Source: an uncultured Lentisphaeria bacterium (GTDB lineage Bacteria > Verrucomicrobiota > Lentisphaeria > Victivallales > UBA1829). Taken from it: 64,000 bases of DNA. Numbering within the stretch: position 1 is the stretch's first letter; each line of letters starts with the position of its first letter. Below, piece by piece: positions 24,920-33,718 of the stretch. The position numbers and the translations under genes are program-made. The DNA is taken from positions 1 to 64,000 of the forward strand of contig CASDPB010000131.1 in NCBI GenBank assembly GCA_949282305.1, in the 5' to 3' direction. The notes under the pieces are model-generated. The model was not told where the DNA came from. It did no database searches and saw nothing but the letters and a program-made list of their open reading frames with translations.

Positions 24920-25510
24920 TCAGGTTCCTTTTCTCCGGTGTTCTTCCACTTCTTTCAGAAAGTTCGCGAGCTGGCGTTTTCCGGTTGCCGTCATGATGGA
25001 TTCAGGGTGATACTGGATTCCTTCGATCAGGAGTTCGCGGTGGCGCACTCCCATGATCTCTCCGTCGTCCGCGCGGGCGGTGATGACGAGTTCCTTCGGA
25101 AGTGTTTGCTCCCGCAGGGCGAGCGAATGGTAGCGCACCGCCTTGAAAGGCCCCTTGAGACCAGCGAAAAGCCCTTTGCCGTCGTGCGTGATCTCGGAAA
25201 TTTTGCCGTGCATGATGCTTGCGGCGCTTACGACCTCCGCGCCGAAGGACTGTCCGATCGCCTGATGTCCGAGGCAGACGCCGAGCAGGGGAATCCGGTC
25301 GCGGACCGCCTTGATGAGCTGCGGCATCACGCCCGCGTTTTCCGGTCTGCCGGGACCCGGCGAGAGAAGAATCGCATCGGGATTCATTGCGATTGCCTCG
25401 TCCACCGTGATTTCCCGGTTGCGGCGCACTTCGACCCGGGCGTTCAGTGTGTATAACAGATGTACGAGATTGTAAGTAAACGAATCGTAGTTGTCAAGAA
25501 CGAGTATCAT
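24920..25510 (-). CDS. trpG: Anthranilate synthase glutamine amidotransferase subunit
   Basis: TrpG releases ammonia from glutamine for TrpE. The 196-residue protein begins MILVLDNYDSFTYNLVHLL and carries LLSPGPGRPENAG, the nucleophile in GVCLGHQAIGQSFGA (Cys79) and the His-Glu pair in YHPESIMT. Its nearest relatives may also serve PabB in folate synthesis (dual TrpG/PabA), which cannot be judged here. It lies nine bases after trpE. Confidence 0.97.
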   Translation of the reverse strand: MILVLDNYDSFTYNLVHLLYTLNARVEVRRNREITVDEAIAMNPDAILLSPGPGRPENAGVMPQLIKAVRDRIPLLGVCLGHQAIGQSFGAEVVSAASIMHGKISEITHDGKGLFAGLKGPFKAVRYHSLALREQTLPKELVITARADDGEIMGVRHRELLIEGIQYHPESIMTATGKRQLANFLKEVEEHRRKGT

Positions 25511-25519
25511 GATTTCACC

Positions 25520-27004
25520 TCAGCCGATTTCCAGGTTGTCTGCCGCGAGACGCACTGCTTTGAAAAGTGCACCCGCCTTGTTGAGAGTCTCTTCGTATTC
25601 CTTTTCGGGAACGGAGTCGAAGACGATTCCGGCGCCCGCCTGAATGAACAGTTTTCCGTCGCGGATTTCCAGTGTGCGGATCGTGATCGCCAGATCAAGA
25701 TTGCCCGTATAGCTGAAGTATCCGACCGCGCCGCCGTATACGCCCCGGGGTTCCGGTTCGAGTTCGTTGATCAGCTCCATTGCGCGGATTTTCGGTGCGC
25801 CGGAAAGGGTGCCCGCCGGGAATACGGTGCGGACCAGATCGAATGCGTCGCATTGGTCGGAAAGCATCGCATCGACGTCGCTGACGATGTGCATGACGTG
25901 GGAATAACGCTCAACCGTCATGAATGCCTTGACCTGGACACTGCCCGGCGCGGCGGTGCGTCCGAGGTCGTTCCGTCCGAGATCGACCAGCATCAGATGT
26001 TCGGCTTTCTCCTTTTCGTCGCTGAGCAGTTCATCCGCAAGCGCCATGTCTTCCGCCGGGTTTTTGCCGCGTTTCCGGGTGCCCGCAATCGGGCGCAGAG
26101 AGGAACGCCCGTTTTCCAGTTTGACCATCGTTTCCGGCGAGGAACCCACGAGAGTCAGCTTGTCCGTCTTCAGGAAAAACGTGTAGGGCGAGGGGTTGAT
26201 GAGCCGCAGCGCGCGGTAAAGCTGCAGTGCGGAAGAACATGCCGGCGCGGAGAACTTCTGCGAAAGAACGATCTGGATGGCTTCTCCGTCATGAATGTAT
26301 TTCTGCGCCTTTTCGACCATTGCGCAGTATTCCTCGCGGCTCATATTGCCTTTCAGACGCGGCATGACGGACGGTTTTTCCGGTTCTTTCGGGAGAACCG
26401 CCGGTTTGCGGAGCTTTGCGGCAAGGGCGTCGATCCGTGCGACGGCATCGTCATACGCCTTGCGCGGGGTGTCGAACTGTTCCGGGCGGGCGCAGACAAT
26501 GAACTTGATCGTGTGGCGGACATTGTCGAATACGATCATTTCATCCGTCACCAGAAATACGGAGGATGGGGTGTCAAGCGGCTTTTTCGGCGGCGGCAGC
26601 TCTTCAAATTCGTTGACGGTCTCATAGCCGATGTAACCGATCGCGCCGCCGAACAGCGGGGGAAGTCCGGGAATGATGACAGGCTTGATGCTTCCGATGA
26701 TTGAACGGAGCGCCGAGAACGGGCTTTTTTCGAACGGGAGTTCCCGCTTCACGCCCTTTTCCATGTAAAAGGGGCGTCCGTTTTCCACGGAGAACACGCC
26801 ATGCGGATTGACTCCGATGAAGGAGTAACGCCCGAAACGTTCGCTTCCCTCGACGCTTTCCAGCAGAAAGACTTCCTGATCGTCCGCGAATCGGCTCAGC
26901 ACCGAAACGGGTGTTTCGAGATCGGCAAGCTGTTCCGCGCATACGGGAATCAGATTGCCTTCACGGCAGAGTTTTTCAAAACTCCTGAAATCCGGTTTCA
27001 ACAT
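25520..27004 (-). CDS. trpE: Anthranilate synthase component I
   Basis: TrpE makes anthranilate from chorismate with ammonia from TrpG. The 494-residue protein has the feedback site element FLLESVEG in the N-terminal domain, where tryptophan usually binds at the LLES serine, and the chorismate-binding core in LVDLGRNDLGR and FPAGTLSGAPKIRAMELI, then RGVYGGAVGYFSY. Length is normal. An AGGAG site precedes the ATG. It is the first enzyme gene after the leader peptide and the two terminators. Confidence 0.98.
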   Translation of the reverse strand: MLKPDFRSFEKLCREGNLIPVCAEQLADLETPVSVLSRFADDQEVFLLESVEGSERFGRYSFIGVNPHGVFSVENGRPFYMEKGVKRELPFEKSPFSALRSIIGSIKPVIIPGLPPLFGGAIGYIGYETVNEFEELPPPKKPLDTPSSVFLVTDEMIVFDNVRHTIKFIVCARPEQFDTPRKAYDDAVARIDALAAKLRKPAVLPKEPEKPSVMPRLKGNMSREEYCAMVEKAQKYIHDGEAIQIVLSQKFSAPACSSALQLYRALRLINPSPYTFFLKTDKLTLVGSSPETMVKLENGRSSLRPIAGTRKRGKNPAEDMALADELLSDEKEKAEHLMLVDLGRNDLGRTAAPGSVQVKAFMTVERYSHVMHIVSDVDAMLSDQCDAFDLVRTVFPAGTLSGAPKIRAMELINELEPEPRGVYGGAVGYFSYTGNLDLAITIRTLEIRDGKLFIQAGAGIVFDSVPEKEYEETLNKAGALFKAVRLAADNLEIG

Positions 27005-27044
27005 TATTCTTCTCCTGATATATCTTAATCTTCAAATTGAGCAA

Positions 27045-27089
27045 TAAAAAAAGCCGCATCTCCTGGGTTTTTACTCCCGGGGATGCGGC
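27045..27089 (-). terminator. Second terminator of the trp leader
   Basis: On the minus strand GCCGCATC pairs with GATGCGGC, extended by inner CCCGGG and CCCAGG pairing, followed by seven T residues. It lies between the attenuator hairpin and trpE, so transcripts must pass two stops in series. Confidence 0.8.
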
Positions 27090-27105
27090 CCGTATTTCGG
27101 AAAAC

Positions 27106-27142
27106 AAAAAAGGCGGATTCAACTTTTTCAGTTCAACCCGCC
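27106..27142 (-). terminator. Attenuator hairpin of the trp operon
   Basis: On the minus strand GGCGGGTTGAACT pairs with AGTTGAATCCGCC (one internal mismatch region) around a short A-rich loop and ends in six T residues. Its left arm (GGCGGGTT) can instead pair with AACCGCC at 27180-27186, directly after the leader stop codon, giving the antiterminator. That same segment can pair with GGCGGT inside the Trp codons, giving the protector hairpin. Confidence 0.85.
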
Positions 27143-27185
27143 GAAATCAACACAGTAAAAAAAAACACGCAACAGCCCCGGCGGT

Positions 27186-27239
27186 TTACCACCGCCACTG
27201 CCATCGATTTGAAATGTAAATGTAAGTCTGTGTTTTCAT
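27186..27239 (-). CDS. trpL: trp leader peptide, 17 residues
   Basis: The peptide MKTQTYIYISNRWQWRW has three Trp codons in its last five positions and stops where the RNA's second pairing segment begins. In the usual mechanism a ribosome that stalls on these codons when charged tRNA-Trp is scarce frees segment 2 to pair with segment 3, so the attenuator cannot form. The gene lies 10-30 bases after the promoter, on the same strand as trpE. The ribosome site is weak (GAGGATAAT lies partly at the -10 box), so the transcript start and translation signal deserve checking. Confidence 0.85.
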   Translation of the reverse strand: MKTQTYIYISNRWQWRW

Positions 27240-27248
27240 AATGAGGAT

Positions 27249-27277
27249 AATATACTATGAAGGAATCTTCCTTTCAA
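27249..27277 (-). promoter_or_regulatory. trp operon promoter with an inverted repeat in the spacer
   Basis: On the minus strand TTGAAA (27272-27277) and TATATT (27249-27254) have a 17-base spacer. Inside the spacer AAGGAA and TTCCTT form an inverted repeat two bases apart (27260-27273), a possible repressor site. No TrpR gene is seen in the window. Confidence 0.7.
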
Positions 27278-27357
27278 GGGACTTTTTCAAAAAAAACAGG
27301 AAAATCAGGTCTCCTGCAAAACAGCATACGTTTTCCGGGGGCTCCTGCGGAGCTGGA

Positions 27358-27410
27358 GCAGGGGGACTGAGACTGAACTGAAATCAGCCTGTTTTTTGCA
27401 GTCCCCCTGC
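27358..27410. repeat. 12-base perfect inverted repeat
   Basis: GCAGGGGGACTG (27358-27369) and CAGTCCCCCTGC (27399-27410) are perfect complements separated by 29 bases. They lie between the glycosidase remnant and the trp promoter and may mark the end of a mobile or rearranged segment, or fold as an RNA hairpin. Confidence 0.5.
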
Positions 27411-27450
27411 CGCCACTCTTCCTTTCTCATGGCGGACAAAGCGGCTTCTT

Positions 27451-27789
27451 TTATGGAAGTTCCACTGCAAGCTCCCCGTCGCCGACGATATAGATGATTC
27501 CGTCGGAGAGTGAGAAGGTGTCGCCGTTTCTTGTTACCGGTTCGCCGAGGTGATTCCAAATCTCTTTCACTGTTCCCTTCACATTCAGCCGAAGATCCTT
27601 CTGTCCGTGCACCAGCCAGAGTGCGCAGACTCTGTTGCCGTCCGGCGTATTCCAGGATGCGCGGTAAACAGGATTTTTTTCGGTCAGGGCGATGGGAGAC
27701 GAACCTTCCGGACGCAGTCTGGTCAGGGTGCGGTATGCCTGAGCACCCGGCTGTAAGTGAAAGCGAGGGGGTCCACCGTCGAAGCGAAA
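27451..27789 (-). pseudogene. C-terminal remnant of a glycoside-hydrolase-like protein
   Basis: A frame of 112 codons without any start encodes a plausible enzyme C-terminus: FDGGPPRFHLQPGAQAYRTL, then NPVYRASWNTPDGNRVCALWLV, KGTVKEIWNHLGEPV and a final strand pair ending VELP. This resembles the last beta-sandwich domain of large glycosidases. An in-frame stop at 27790-27792 cuts it off from any upstream part. Its first 67 bases overlap the 3' end of the small membrane-protein gene in another frame. I read it as a remnant left by a deletion or rearrangement. Confidence 0.55.
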
Positions 27790-28250
27790 TCAAGGAGCGC
27801 TCCCTGCGCTGTCCTGTAAATGGACTTTGCATCCGCCTCGGAATCCTTGTTCGACAGCAGTTTCTTATAGACATTGAAGAACCGGTATTTCAGAAGCTGG
27901 ATTTCGGGAGCGACTTTTTCCGGTGACTCCTGAACGATATATTCGGTCAACTGTTCAAAATTCCCCGTATTCCGGATCGCGGTTTCCATGGAAAAAAGTG
28001 CCATGACGGTAGTGTCGGGATCATAACTGCCCGAGGCATGTTCCAGTATCTTTTTCTCAACATTGCTGATCTGCTGTTCGATTCTGGGTTCTGCGGATTT
28101 GATGTATTCGGGCTTTTTTCCCGGCGATCCCGTTCGGTTCAGAAGCAGTGCCGCAATGATTGCAAGCACCAGAAATCCAGCGGACGGAATCAGGCATCCG
28201 AAGACAACCGGATGGAATTTATTCTTTTTCTGAGCATTTTCTTCCGACAT
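27723..28250 (-). CDS. Small single-span membrane protein, C-terminus possibly altered
   Basis: A protein of 175 residues: a polar basic N-terminus, one membrane span at about 13-37 (FHPVVFGCLIPSAGFLVLAIIAALLL), then a helical soluble domain (IEQQISNVEKKILEHASG ... LLKYRFFNVYKKLLSNKDSEADAK). I do not recognise the family. The last 20 codons share DNA with the glycosidase remnant in another frame, so the present C-terminus probably comes from a fusion junction near 27780. It is monocistronic as far as visible. Confidence 0.55.
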   Translation of the reverse strand: MSEENAQKKNKFHPVVFGCLIPSAGFLVLAIIAALLLNRTGSPGKKPEYIKSAEPRIEQQISNVEKKILEHASGSYDPDTTVMALFSMETAIRNTGNFEQLTEYIVQESPEKVAPEIQLLKYRFFNVYKKLLSNKDSEADAKSIYRTAQGALLDFASTVDPLAFTYSRVLRHTAP

Positions 28251-28364
28251 GAACCAGCCTCCACAAGCTTCTTTTGAGTGGAATATACATGCGGGAAATG
28301 ATCAACGATCTTTGCGGGAGAAAAAATGATTTTTCATCTTCTCCCGTAAAAACTTGCGGCAGAT

Positions 28365-28688
28365 TCAATAGACTGCCCCGCCGCAAGTAGGGGTGTATCG
28401 GAAAAACGAATCAATAATGATATCATTCTGCCGGCGGTTTCCCGCTGGACCGCGACAAGGACAAAGTCCTTGACTCAAGAAGAATGCTTGCGTATTTTTC
28501 CATCTTAAGCTGACCCATGGGCCGAGGTATGGAATTAAGGAGAATAAAAATGCGTTTGCCTGTGCTATTGCAGAAAATAGCACAGGGAAGATCAAGCCTG
28601 AACTGAGATTTTTCTGTTTTTCTGCAAGGTCCCTTGCCTTGTCAGGTTTTTTTATAATAGCGTAAAAAGTGATTTTTTCATGATTCAA
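28365..28688. other. Intergenic region rich in inverted repeats
   Basis: This 0.5-kb gap (28251-28755) holds no gene I can support. It contains several perfect inverted repeats: CTGTGCTATT/AATAGCACAG (28560-28585), CAAGGAC-AAA-GTCCTTG (about 28457-28473) and a CAAGG/CCTTG hairpin near 28623-28640. A minus-strand frame of 107 codons crosses it but has a mixed, unprotein-like composition. The arrangement suggests a dispersed repeat element or a structured RNA. Confidence 0.45.
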
Positions 28689-28755
28689 GAAATCACAAAA
28701 CGGTTTTTGTACTGTAAAGAGATGGAGATGTTATTCCCGATAAAGGACACCGCAT

Positions 28756-31116
28756 TCATAGTTCCGGGTGCAATTCCAGAATCTTTTCACGACGGTTCAG
28801 CGCTTCCCAATCGTCCCGCTGCCAGACTTTTACATAGTCCACGAGAAAGTCGTAGGGGAGTTTACCGTGTTCCACCAGATAACCCCCCCAGCCGCCGATT
28901 TGTACACAGAGCTTCAGATAGACAGGCACACTTGGAACTGAAGGGCTATCCCAAATTGCAACGGGTTCCCCATTTAAGTACCAAGTCAGTTTCCCCGGTT
29001 CCCAAAGGATTCCGCAGGTAATGAAACCGTTTTTGTCGCGTGCCGCATAAAGGCGGTTGAAGCCCATCATTTTGTGTTCCTTCATTGCAGAGGTGGCCCA
29101 CCAGTGACAGGCGATATTGTTTCGATGCGGTCCGAATCGTCCGGGTTGTTCAAAAATGTCAATTTCCGTACCTCCGAGAATCGTGCGGCGGCGGTTTGCA
29201 CTGCCGCGCCCATGGTCAGGCATTGCCCAGAATGCCGGCCACAATCCGTGCAGGGTTACCGGTCGCAGTCGTGCTTCAAAGTAGCCGTAACGTTGAGAGA
29301 ATTTATCAAAACTGGTCATGCTGCCGGACGTATATTCCCGGAAATAGCGTTCATCCGGGATATTGTCATCAAAATAACTGATTTTTTTTTCTGCGCGAAT
29401 ATGGAGCATGCCGTCTTTTACGAGTAAGTTACGGGGACTGTAGTTGCAGAGCAGTTTCGGATTGGTGACTGTCCAGCTCCAGCCGGATGTCCACAATTCC
29501 GGATTGATCCGGTTTTCGTGGAATTCCTCATTCAAAGTCTGTTTCCAATTTCCGGGTACCGGCGGTCTCTTGCCGCTCCATTCCGGCATAGTGACAATGC
29601 CGGAAACAGCTTGTGCCTTTTCCAACACCAGCGGTTTGTCTGCTGCGATTGCCAGCGTAAGGACATCCTCATTCCAAAGAGGTGAGCCGCCAAAGGATTC
29701 TGCCACCTTGGCACGTTCATTTTCCGCATCGCTTCCTTTGGCGCGGGTGTCAGTACTGGCAAGGCGGCAGATCCAGGGAGACCGTCCTCTGAAATTTACC
29801 TCAACCGTTGCCCTGGAATATGGGGGAACTACAATCTCCTCATACACGCTGTTTTGTTTTGTACATGTTTGCGCACCCGATACAAAACAAGTGACATTGA
29901 CTGGGTTTACTCCGGGGTTATGGAGCAGGAAGTGGACGCGGTCATAGGCAGAAAGATCCCAGCGACAGCCTTTCGGTTTCAACAGAAACAGCCCGCTGTC
30001 TTTATGAAAATCCAGTTCAAGTGCGCCGTTTCGTGTTGCCGACTTTACCTTTCCCGGAAAATCCAGTGGTCTTCTGGAGGGATAAAGCATGCCGTCTTCT
30101 GGTACAATATTGAAGCGGACGCCCGGCGGTAGATCACCTGAGTTGCCTCCAAGTTTTGCATAGGTTAACTCTAAATGCCGGAATTGTTCCGGGGTATCGG
30201 TTTCAATCAGGATGCGGGCAATTCTGGACGGATTGATAACATAGCCGAAATCGGCATTTCCTGCGAAGTGAATACGAAATGGAATGGGCGAACCGCCTTG
30301 CGGATTCAGTATTTTCTTGACGCAAATTTCCGGTTCATTGATGCGGCGGGTATTATCACGGACTGTGATTCGGACCGGTATTGCATTTGCGGATTTTACC
30401 TGAAAGCCGAGCTCCAGATAGCCGTATCGGGAAAAATCGCATTCTCCGTGCTGTGGGTGAAGCACCAGCCGCCGGTCCATAGGCGTTTTATGAAAGAGAA
30501 AAGGCAGCGAGTCGCCTTTGATAGACAGCATAGTTGCAGTGTAATCACTGCCAGCATTGCGAAAATGATATTTCTCATAGTTTTGGAGAACTGCTACATT
30601 GATCCTGGAAAAATAGACGCATCCCGCCGCTTCCTGCAATCCTACGCAGATTTCAACCTTTTGCGCATTGTCTGGAATCATTGCCCGGATTTTGCATTTC
30701 CGCCAATCATAACTGCCGTATTTGTCCTTTTCCATATCGTTGTAACGAACTGTTCCGTCATTATCTTTGATAACCAGCATTAATTTGATTCCTTTATATG
30801 GTTTATCTGGTCGTTGAACTTTTTCCGCTTTGATTTCCGCGGCCAACTCAATGGTGCGCCCACGTACCTGTTCGATTGCCAATGGAAACCATAGCTGGCG
30901 ACTTTTGGAAGCCTCGGGATTGACAACCCTGATAACATTTTGTCCATTGCCTCTGGCGTCCGGCAGAAATTCCGCATTCTGAGCGCAACTCCATTTCGAC
31001 AATTTTTCCGATGTTCCCGCTAAATCCTTTTCAAGCGTGGAGAATTCCGGTTCCGCACTTCCCGGCATCGGTAAGAGAGCAAGAGCTGCCAGAAGCTTGA
31101 GAATCATTTTTTTCAT
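28756..31116 (-). CDS. Secreted GH16-family glycoside hydrolase
   Basis: A protein of 786 residues with a signal peptide (MKKMILKLLAALALLPMPGSAE). Residues about 25-520 contain beta-rich regions that resemble carbohydrate-binding or galactose-binding-like domains. From residue 524 comes a GH16 fold with the catalytic EIDIFE (Glu651 nucleophile, Glu656 acid/base), LWPAFWAMP and a late GGWGGYL. GH16 enzymes cut beta-1,3/1,4-glucans or galactans such as laminarin, agar or carrageenan; the substrate cannot be fixed here. A GGGAGG site precedes the ATG. The pseudopilin gene ends 96 bases upstream on the same strand. Confidence 0.9.
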   Translation of the reverse strand: MKKMILKLLAALALLPMPGSAEPEFSTLEKDLAGTSEKLSKWSCAQNAEFLPDARGNGQNVIRVVNPEASKSRQLWFPLAIEQVRGRTIELAAEIKAEKVQRPDKPYKGIKLMLVIKDNDGTVRYNDMEKDKYGSYDWRKCKIRAMIPDNAQKVEICVGLQEAAGCVYFSRINVAVLQNYEKYHFRNAGSDYTATMLSIKGDSLPFLFHKTPMDRRLVLHPQHGECDFSRYGYLELGFQVKSANAIPVRITVRDNTRRINEPEICVKKILNPQGGSPIPFRIHFAGNADFGYVINPSRIARILIETDTPEQFRHLELTYAKLGGNSGDLPPGVRFNIVPEDGMLYPSRRPLDFPGKVKSATRNGALELDFHKDSGLFLLKPKGCRWDLSAYDRVHFLLHNPGVNPVNVTCFVSGAQTCTKQNSVYEEIVVPPYSRATVEVNFRGRSPWICRLASTDTRAKGSDAENERAKVAESFGGSPLWNEDVLTLAIAADKPLVLEKAQAVSGIVTMPEWSGKRPPVPGNWKQTLNEEFHENRINPELWTSGWSWTVTNPKLLCNYSPRNLLVKDGMLHIRAEKKISYFDDNIPDERYFREYTSGSMTSFDKFSQRYGYFEARLRPVTLHGLWPAFWAMPDHGRGSANRRRTILGGTEIDIFEQPGRFGPHRNNIACHWWATSAMKEHKMMGFNRLYAARDKNGFITCGILWEPGKLTWYLNGEPVAIWDSPSVPSVPVYLKLCVQIGGWGGYLVEHGKLPYDFLVDYVKVWQRDDWEALNRREKILELHPEL

Positions 31117-31212
31117 GTTTTCCTCCCATGTTGAATTTAAAGCTTTTTATTTGTGAAGTCGTTCTTTTTCCAGCGAATATGCTTTTGTTCTGAGGTCTGT
31201 TCCGCTGACGGT

Positions 31213-32265
31213 TTACAGATCGCCCCATTCCCCGCTGTACCAGAAAGTAGCGCCTTCCTGACTGCACCAGTAATTTTCCGGTATTTGGAGTGCGGATAAT
31301 GCTTTCACATGACCATCCACAAAGGTATAATTGCCACCGGAACGGTTGAGATGCCGCCAACGCGGGATCGACGCATTAGCGTTGATGTCAAGCTTTCTGC
31401 CGCAGTCCGGTCCCCACCACTGAATGATTTCTCCGTCTTTGATCCCGCGGTCACAGTCACCGAAGAACATGCGTTGCGATGGATGTCTGACCCGATCAAG
31501 TGCAGCCTTGAATTGTTTCGGTTTGGTAACGCCCCAGGAGTCTGTGTAATTGTTGATTCCGTAATGCGACGCATAGGCGGAATACCGGGCTCCGCGCGGC
31601 TGTTGGGCAGGACAGCGGGTGATACCGATACAGTCCCAGTTGCTTTTTCCGACCTGTTGGACATAGATGGTTTCGATTGTTGGCCAGGTATGGTTCCCCG
31701 GTTTCAGCATGAAATAAATAACGTCAAGCCATGTTGTATGCAAGTCATTCCTTAAGTTGAAGTCAGCTGCTGGTATGATACCGTTGTTACTGTCAATGTA
31801 CTGCGTCATTCCGCTGAAAAGTTGTTTCTGGTTGTTCATGCAGCCTATGTCTTTTGCCTTGTCCCGTGCCTTGGACAGTGCGGGCAGGAGTATTGCCGCT
31901 AAAATCGCGATGATTGCAATCACGACGAGGAGCTCTATTATAGTGAAAATTTTTATTTTTTCTTTGCAAGGTAAAAATATCGAACAGGGGACTCTGAAGG
32001 ACGAAGTAGAAAAACATTTGAACAATGGAACATTTGAATGAAGAAAGAAGATACGAGGCAACTCCGGGATTGTCGACTGTGTCCTCTTTGGGAGATTGTT
32101 CCGTGTCGCGCAGTATGATTGAGACTCGCATTGCGGTGATACCATCCCCTCTCTTCGGCAGAATGGGAACATTATATTACCTCTGCCATGCTTTCTGCTT
32201 TTTCCTTCCGGTTCCGTCAAGACAGGAAATTCACGGTTGTCAGCCGACTTTTTCACTCTTTTCAT
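31213..32265 (-). CDS. Pseudopilin with an unusually long N-terminal leader
   Basis: A protein of 350 residues. Residues about 107-130 hold [24 protein letters not shown], the prepilin-type segment with Glu5. The C-terminus carries [18 protein letters not shown], the H-x9-DG-like motif of this family. The ATG at 32265 has an ideal GGGAGG site five bases upstream, which forces a leader of roughly 105 residues instead of the usual 5-20. The residue before Phe is Ile, not Gly, so cleavage by prepilin peptidase may be affected. It lies between an enzyme-like gene (49 bases upstream) and the GH16 gene. Confidence 0.75.
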   Translation of the reverse strand: MKRVKKSADNREFPVLTEPEGKSRKHGRGNIMFPFCRREGMVSPQCESQSYCATRNNLPKRTQSTIPELPRIFFLHSNVPLFKCFSTSSFRVPCSIFLPCKEKIKIFTIIELLVVIAIIAILAAILLPALSKARDKAKDIGCMNNQKQLFSGMTQYIDSNNGIIPAADFNLRNDLHTTWLDVIYFMLKPGNHTWPTIETIYVQQVGKSNWDCIGITRCPAQQPRGARYSAYASHYGINNYTDSWGVTKPKQFKAALDRVRHPSQRMFFGDCDRGIKDGEIIQWWGPDCGRKLDINANASIPRWRHLNRSGGNYTFVDGHVKALSALQIPENYWCSQEGATFWYSGEWGDL

Positions 32266-32314
32266 CAAAACCTCCCATTGAGAACTGAAAATATTGTTTG
32301 CCGAGCTCGTCCGT

Positions 32315-33604
32315 TTATACGCTCATGGCTTCTGCCGTTTCCTCTTCCGGTGCCGCGGGTTCCGCCGTTTGCAGCCTGCCGCGTGCCGCAAGCGCGCTGC
32401 ACCCGTAGACCAGCGGGACGGTTCCGACTCCTGCGACCCGCATGAAGTCAATTTTCCGCAGAATCCGTTCGATCCTGCCGAGGAGCTTTTCCTGAATCGG
32501 GATCTCTTCGCAATGAGCGATGACGGCAAGATAATTTCCGATCCCCCGCAGAGTTCTATTGGGGTGGGCATATTCCTGCCGGTACACCGGATTCAGATAA
32601 CTTTTCCCGCCGAAAAGACCGGAACGTCCGTCGCTGGAAAGCGTTTCGCTCCGCATGCGCATCGGGAGTGTCCGCCAGTTGTCATAAAGCGCTCCCCAGT
32701 CGCCGTTGAATGTTTCGGCTTCATGAAGCAGGAGCGCCAGATGACGCAGGGCGATGAGCGCCGCGGTGTGCATTGCGCTGCGGATTCCTTCTGTCAATGC
32801 CGGGAAAACGCCGCTTTCGCGGAAGAAATTCAGCGAAACCTGCATCTGGAGCAGGGGCATGTCCCACCAGGAATCCGCCTCGGGATCCAGTGTCAGAGTA
32901 TGCCGCAGTCCGGCTTCGGCATAACGGTTCATGAGTTCGAGATAGTGCGGTTCGCCGGTGAGATCCCATGCGATTCCGTAGATCATCGGCAGACGCATTG
33001 CCTCGTGCGGGTCGCAGTCCCAGAGCGTGGAAACGACAGCCTGCCGTCCGTCCAGCCGCAGCAGATTGTAATGATTTTCCCGTGTCATGGTCTGTTCGCA
33101 GTAATCTGCGGCGGAACGGAGGAATCCGCTTCCGTTTTCGAGCAGAGTGCCGGAAATGCCGCGTCCTTTCAGAAAGCGCCACATTCCATAGGTTGCCAGG
33201 GTGAATTGATCCCGCGAAGAGTTGCTGTAACAACTTCTGCCGTCGTAAGGGGAGATGCCTCTTGCGATAAAGCCATACTTCCCGTGAACTGTTCCGCAGC
33301 GGATCACTCCTTTCGCGATTTCCGCGGCGAAAACGGAATCCTCCCATCCGCGGAACCGCATCAGGTCAAGCAGGATTCCGCCGTTCAGGGCGCAGTCCTC
33401 CATGCCGGTGCCCCAGCCGCACGGATTCGGAAAACCTGCGGCAATTTCTTCGGGAGACGGAAGATAATCGAAACGATGTTCCGGATCGCGGCTCGTCACA
33501 TAGTCGTAAACCATTCCCGTTCCGGGGTGGAACAGAATATCGCGAATCTGTTTCCAAGCGCATTCCAGGCTTTCCCGAGCGAAAGATTTTCCGTTTTCCA
33601 TCAT
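32315..33604 (-). CDS. Unknown enzyme-like protein of the GH16 locus
   Basis: A protein of 429 residues, rich in aromatic and acidic residues and without a signal peptide. It has repeated helical stretches ([76 protein letters not shown]), which suggests an alpha/alpha barrel of the kind found in glycosidases and epimerases. I do not recognise the family. The ATG at 33604 is followed at once by a second ATG; an AGAGG site serves both. It is divergent from an AraC regulator and first in a unit with the pseudopilin and GH16 genes. Confidence 0.65.
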   Translation of the reverse strand: MMENGKSFARESLECAWKQIRDILFHPGTGMVYDYVTSRDPEHRFDYLPSPEEIAAGFPNPCGWGTGMEDCALNGGILLDLMRFRGWEDSVFAAEIAKGVIRCGTVHGKYGFIARGISPYDGRSCYSNSSRDQFTLATYGMWRFLKGRGISGTLLENGSGFLRSAADYCEQTMTRENHYNLLRLDGRQAVVSTLWDCDPHEAMRLPMIYGIAWDLTGEPHYLELMNRYAEAGLRHTLTLDPEADSWWDMPLLQMQVSLNFFRESGVFPALTEGIRSAMHTAALIALRHLALLLHEAETFNGDWGALYDNWRTLPMRMRSETLSSDGRSGLFGGKSYLNPVYRQEYAHPNRTLRGIGNYLAVIAHCEEIPIQEKLLGRIERILRKIDFMRVAGVGTVPLVYGCSALAARGRLQTAEPAAPEEETAEAMSV

Positions 33605-33679
33605 CTGCCTCTTGTTTTTATCATAAGGAATATTATAGTAAAAAACATGGAAAAAACAACCATGAAAACAGAGAATTAT

Positions 33680-33710
33680 ATTTGAAATAAAGGCAAAAAC
33701 ATTTGAAATA
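33680..33710. promoter_or_regulatory. Direct repeat, probable AraC-family operator
   Basis: ATTTGAAATA occurs at 33680-33689 and again at 33701-33710, a 21-base period that places both on the same helix face. The pair lies in the 114-base gap between the divergent AraC-type gene and the enzyme-like gene, where AraC proteins usually bind. Confidence 0.55.
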
Positions 33711-33718
33711 GGAACATT

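Noticed and set aside
23873-25456. Plus-strand open frame of 527 codons across trpD and trpG
   Set aside because: It is the antisense shadow of two well-conserved enzymes and has no recognisable motif.
27130-27205. Alternative leader peptide beginning MAVAVVNRRG in another frame
   Set aside because: It has no Trp codons and runs through the antiterminator segments; the frame ending WQWRW fits trp attenuation far better.
27305-27874. Minus-strand frame of 189 codons near the trp promoter
   Set aside because: It is Arg/Ser-rich without fold-like pattern; a different frame over the same bases gives the glycosidase-like C-terminus.
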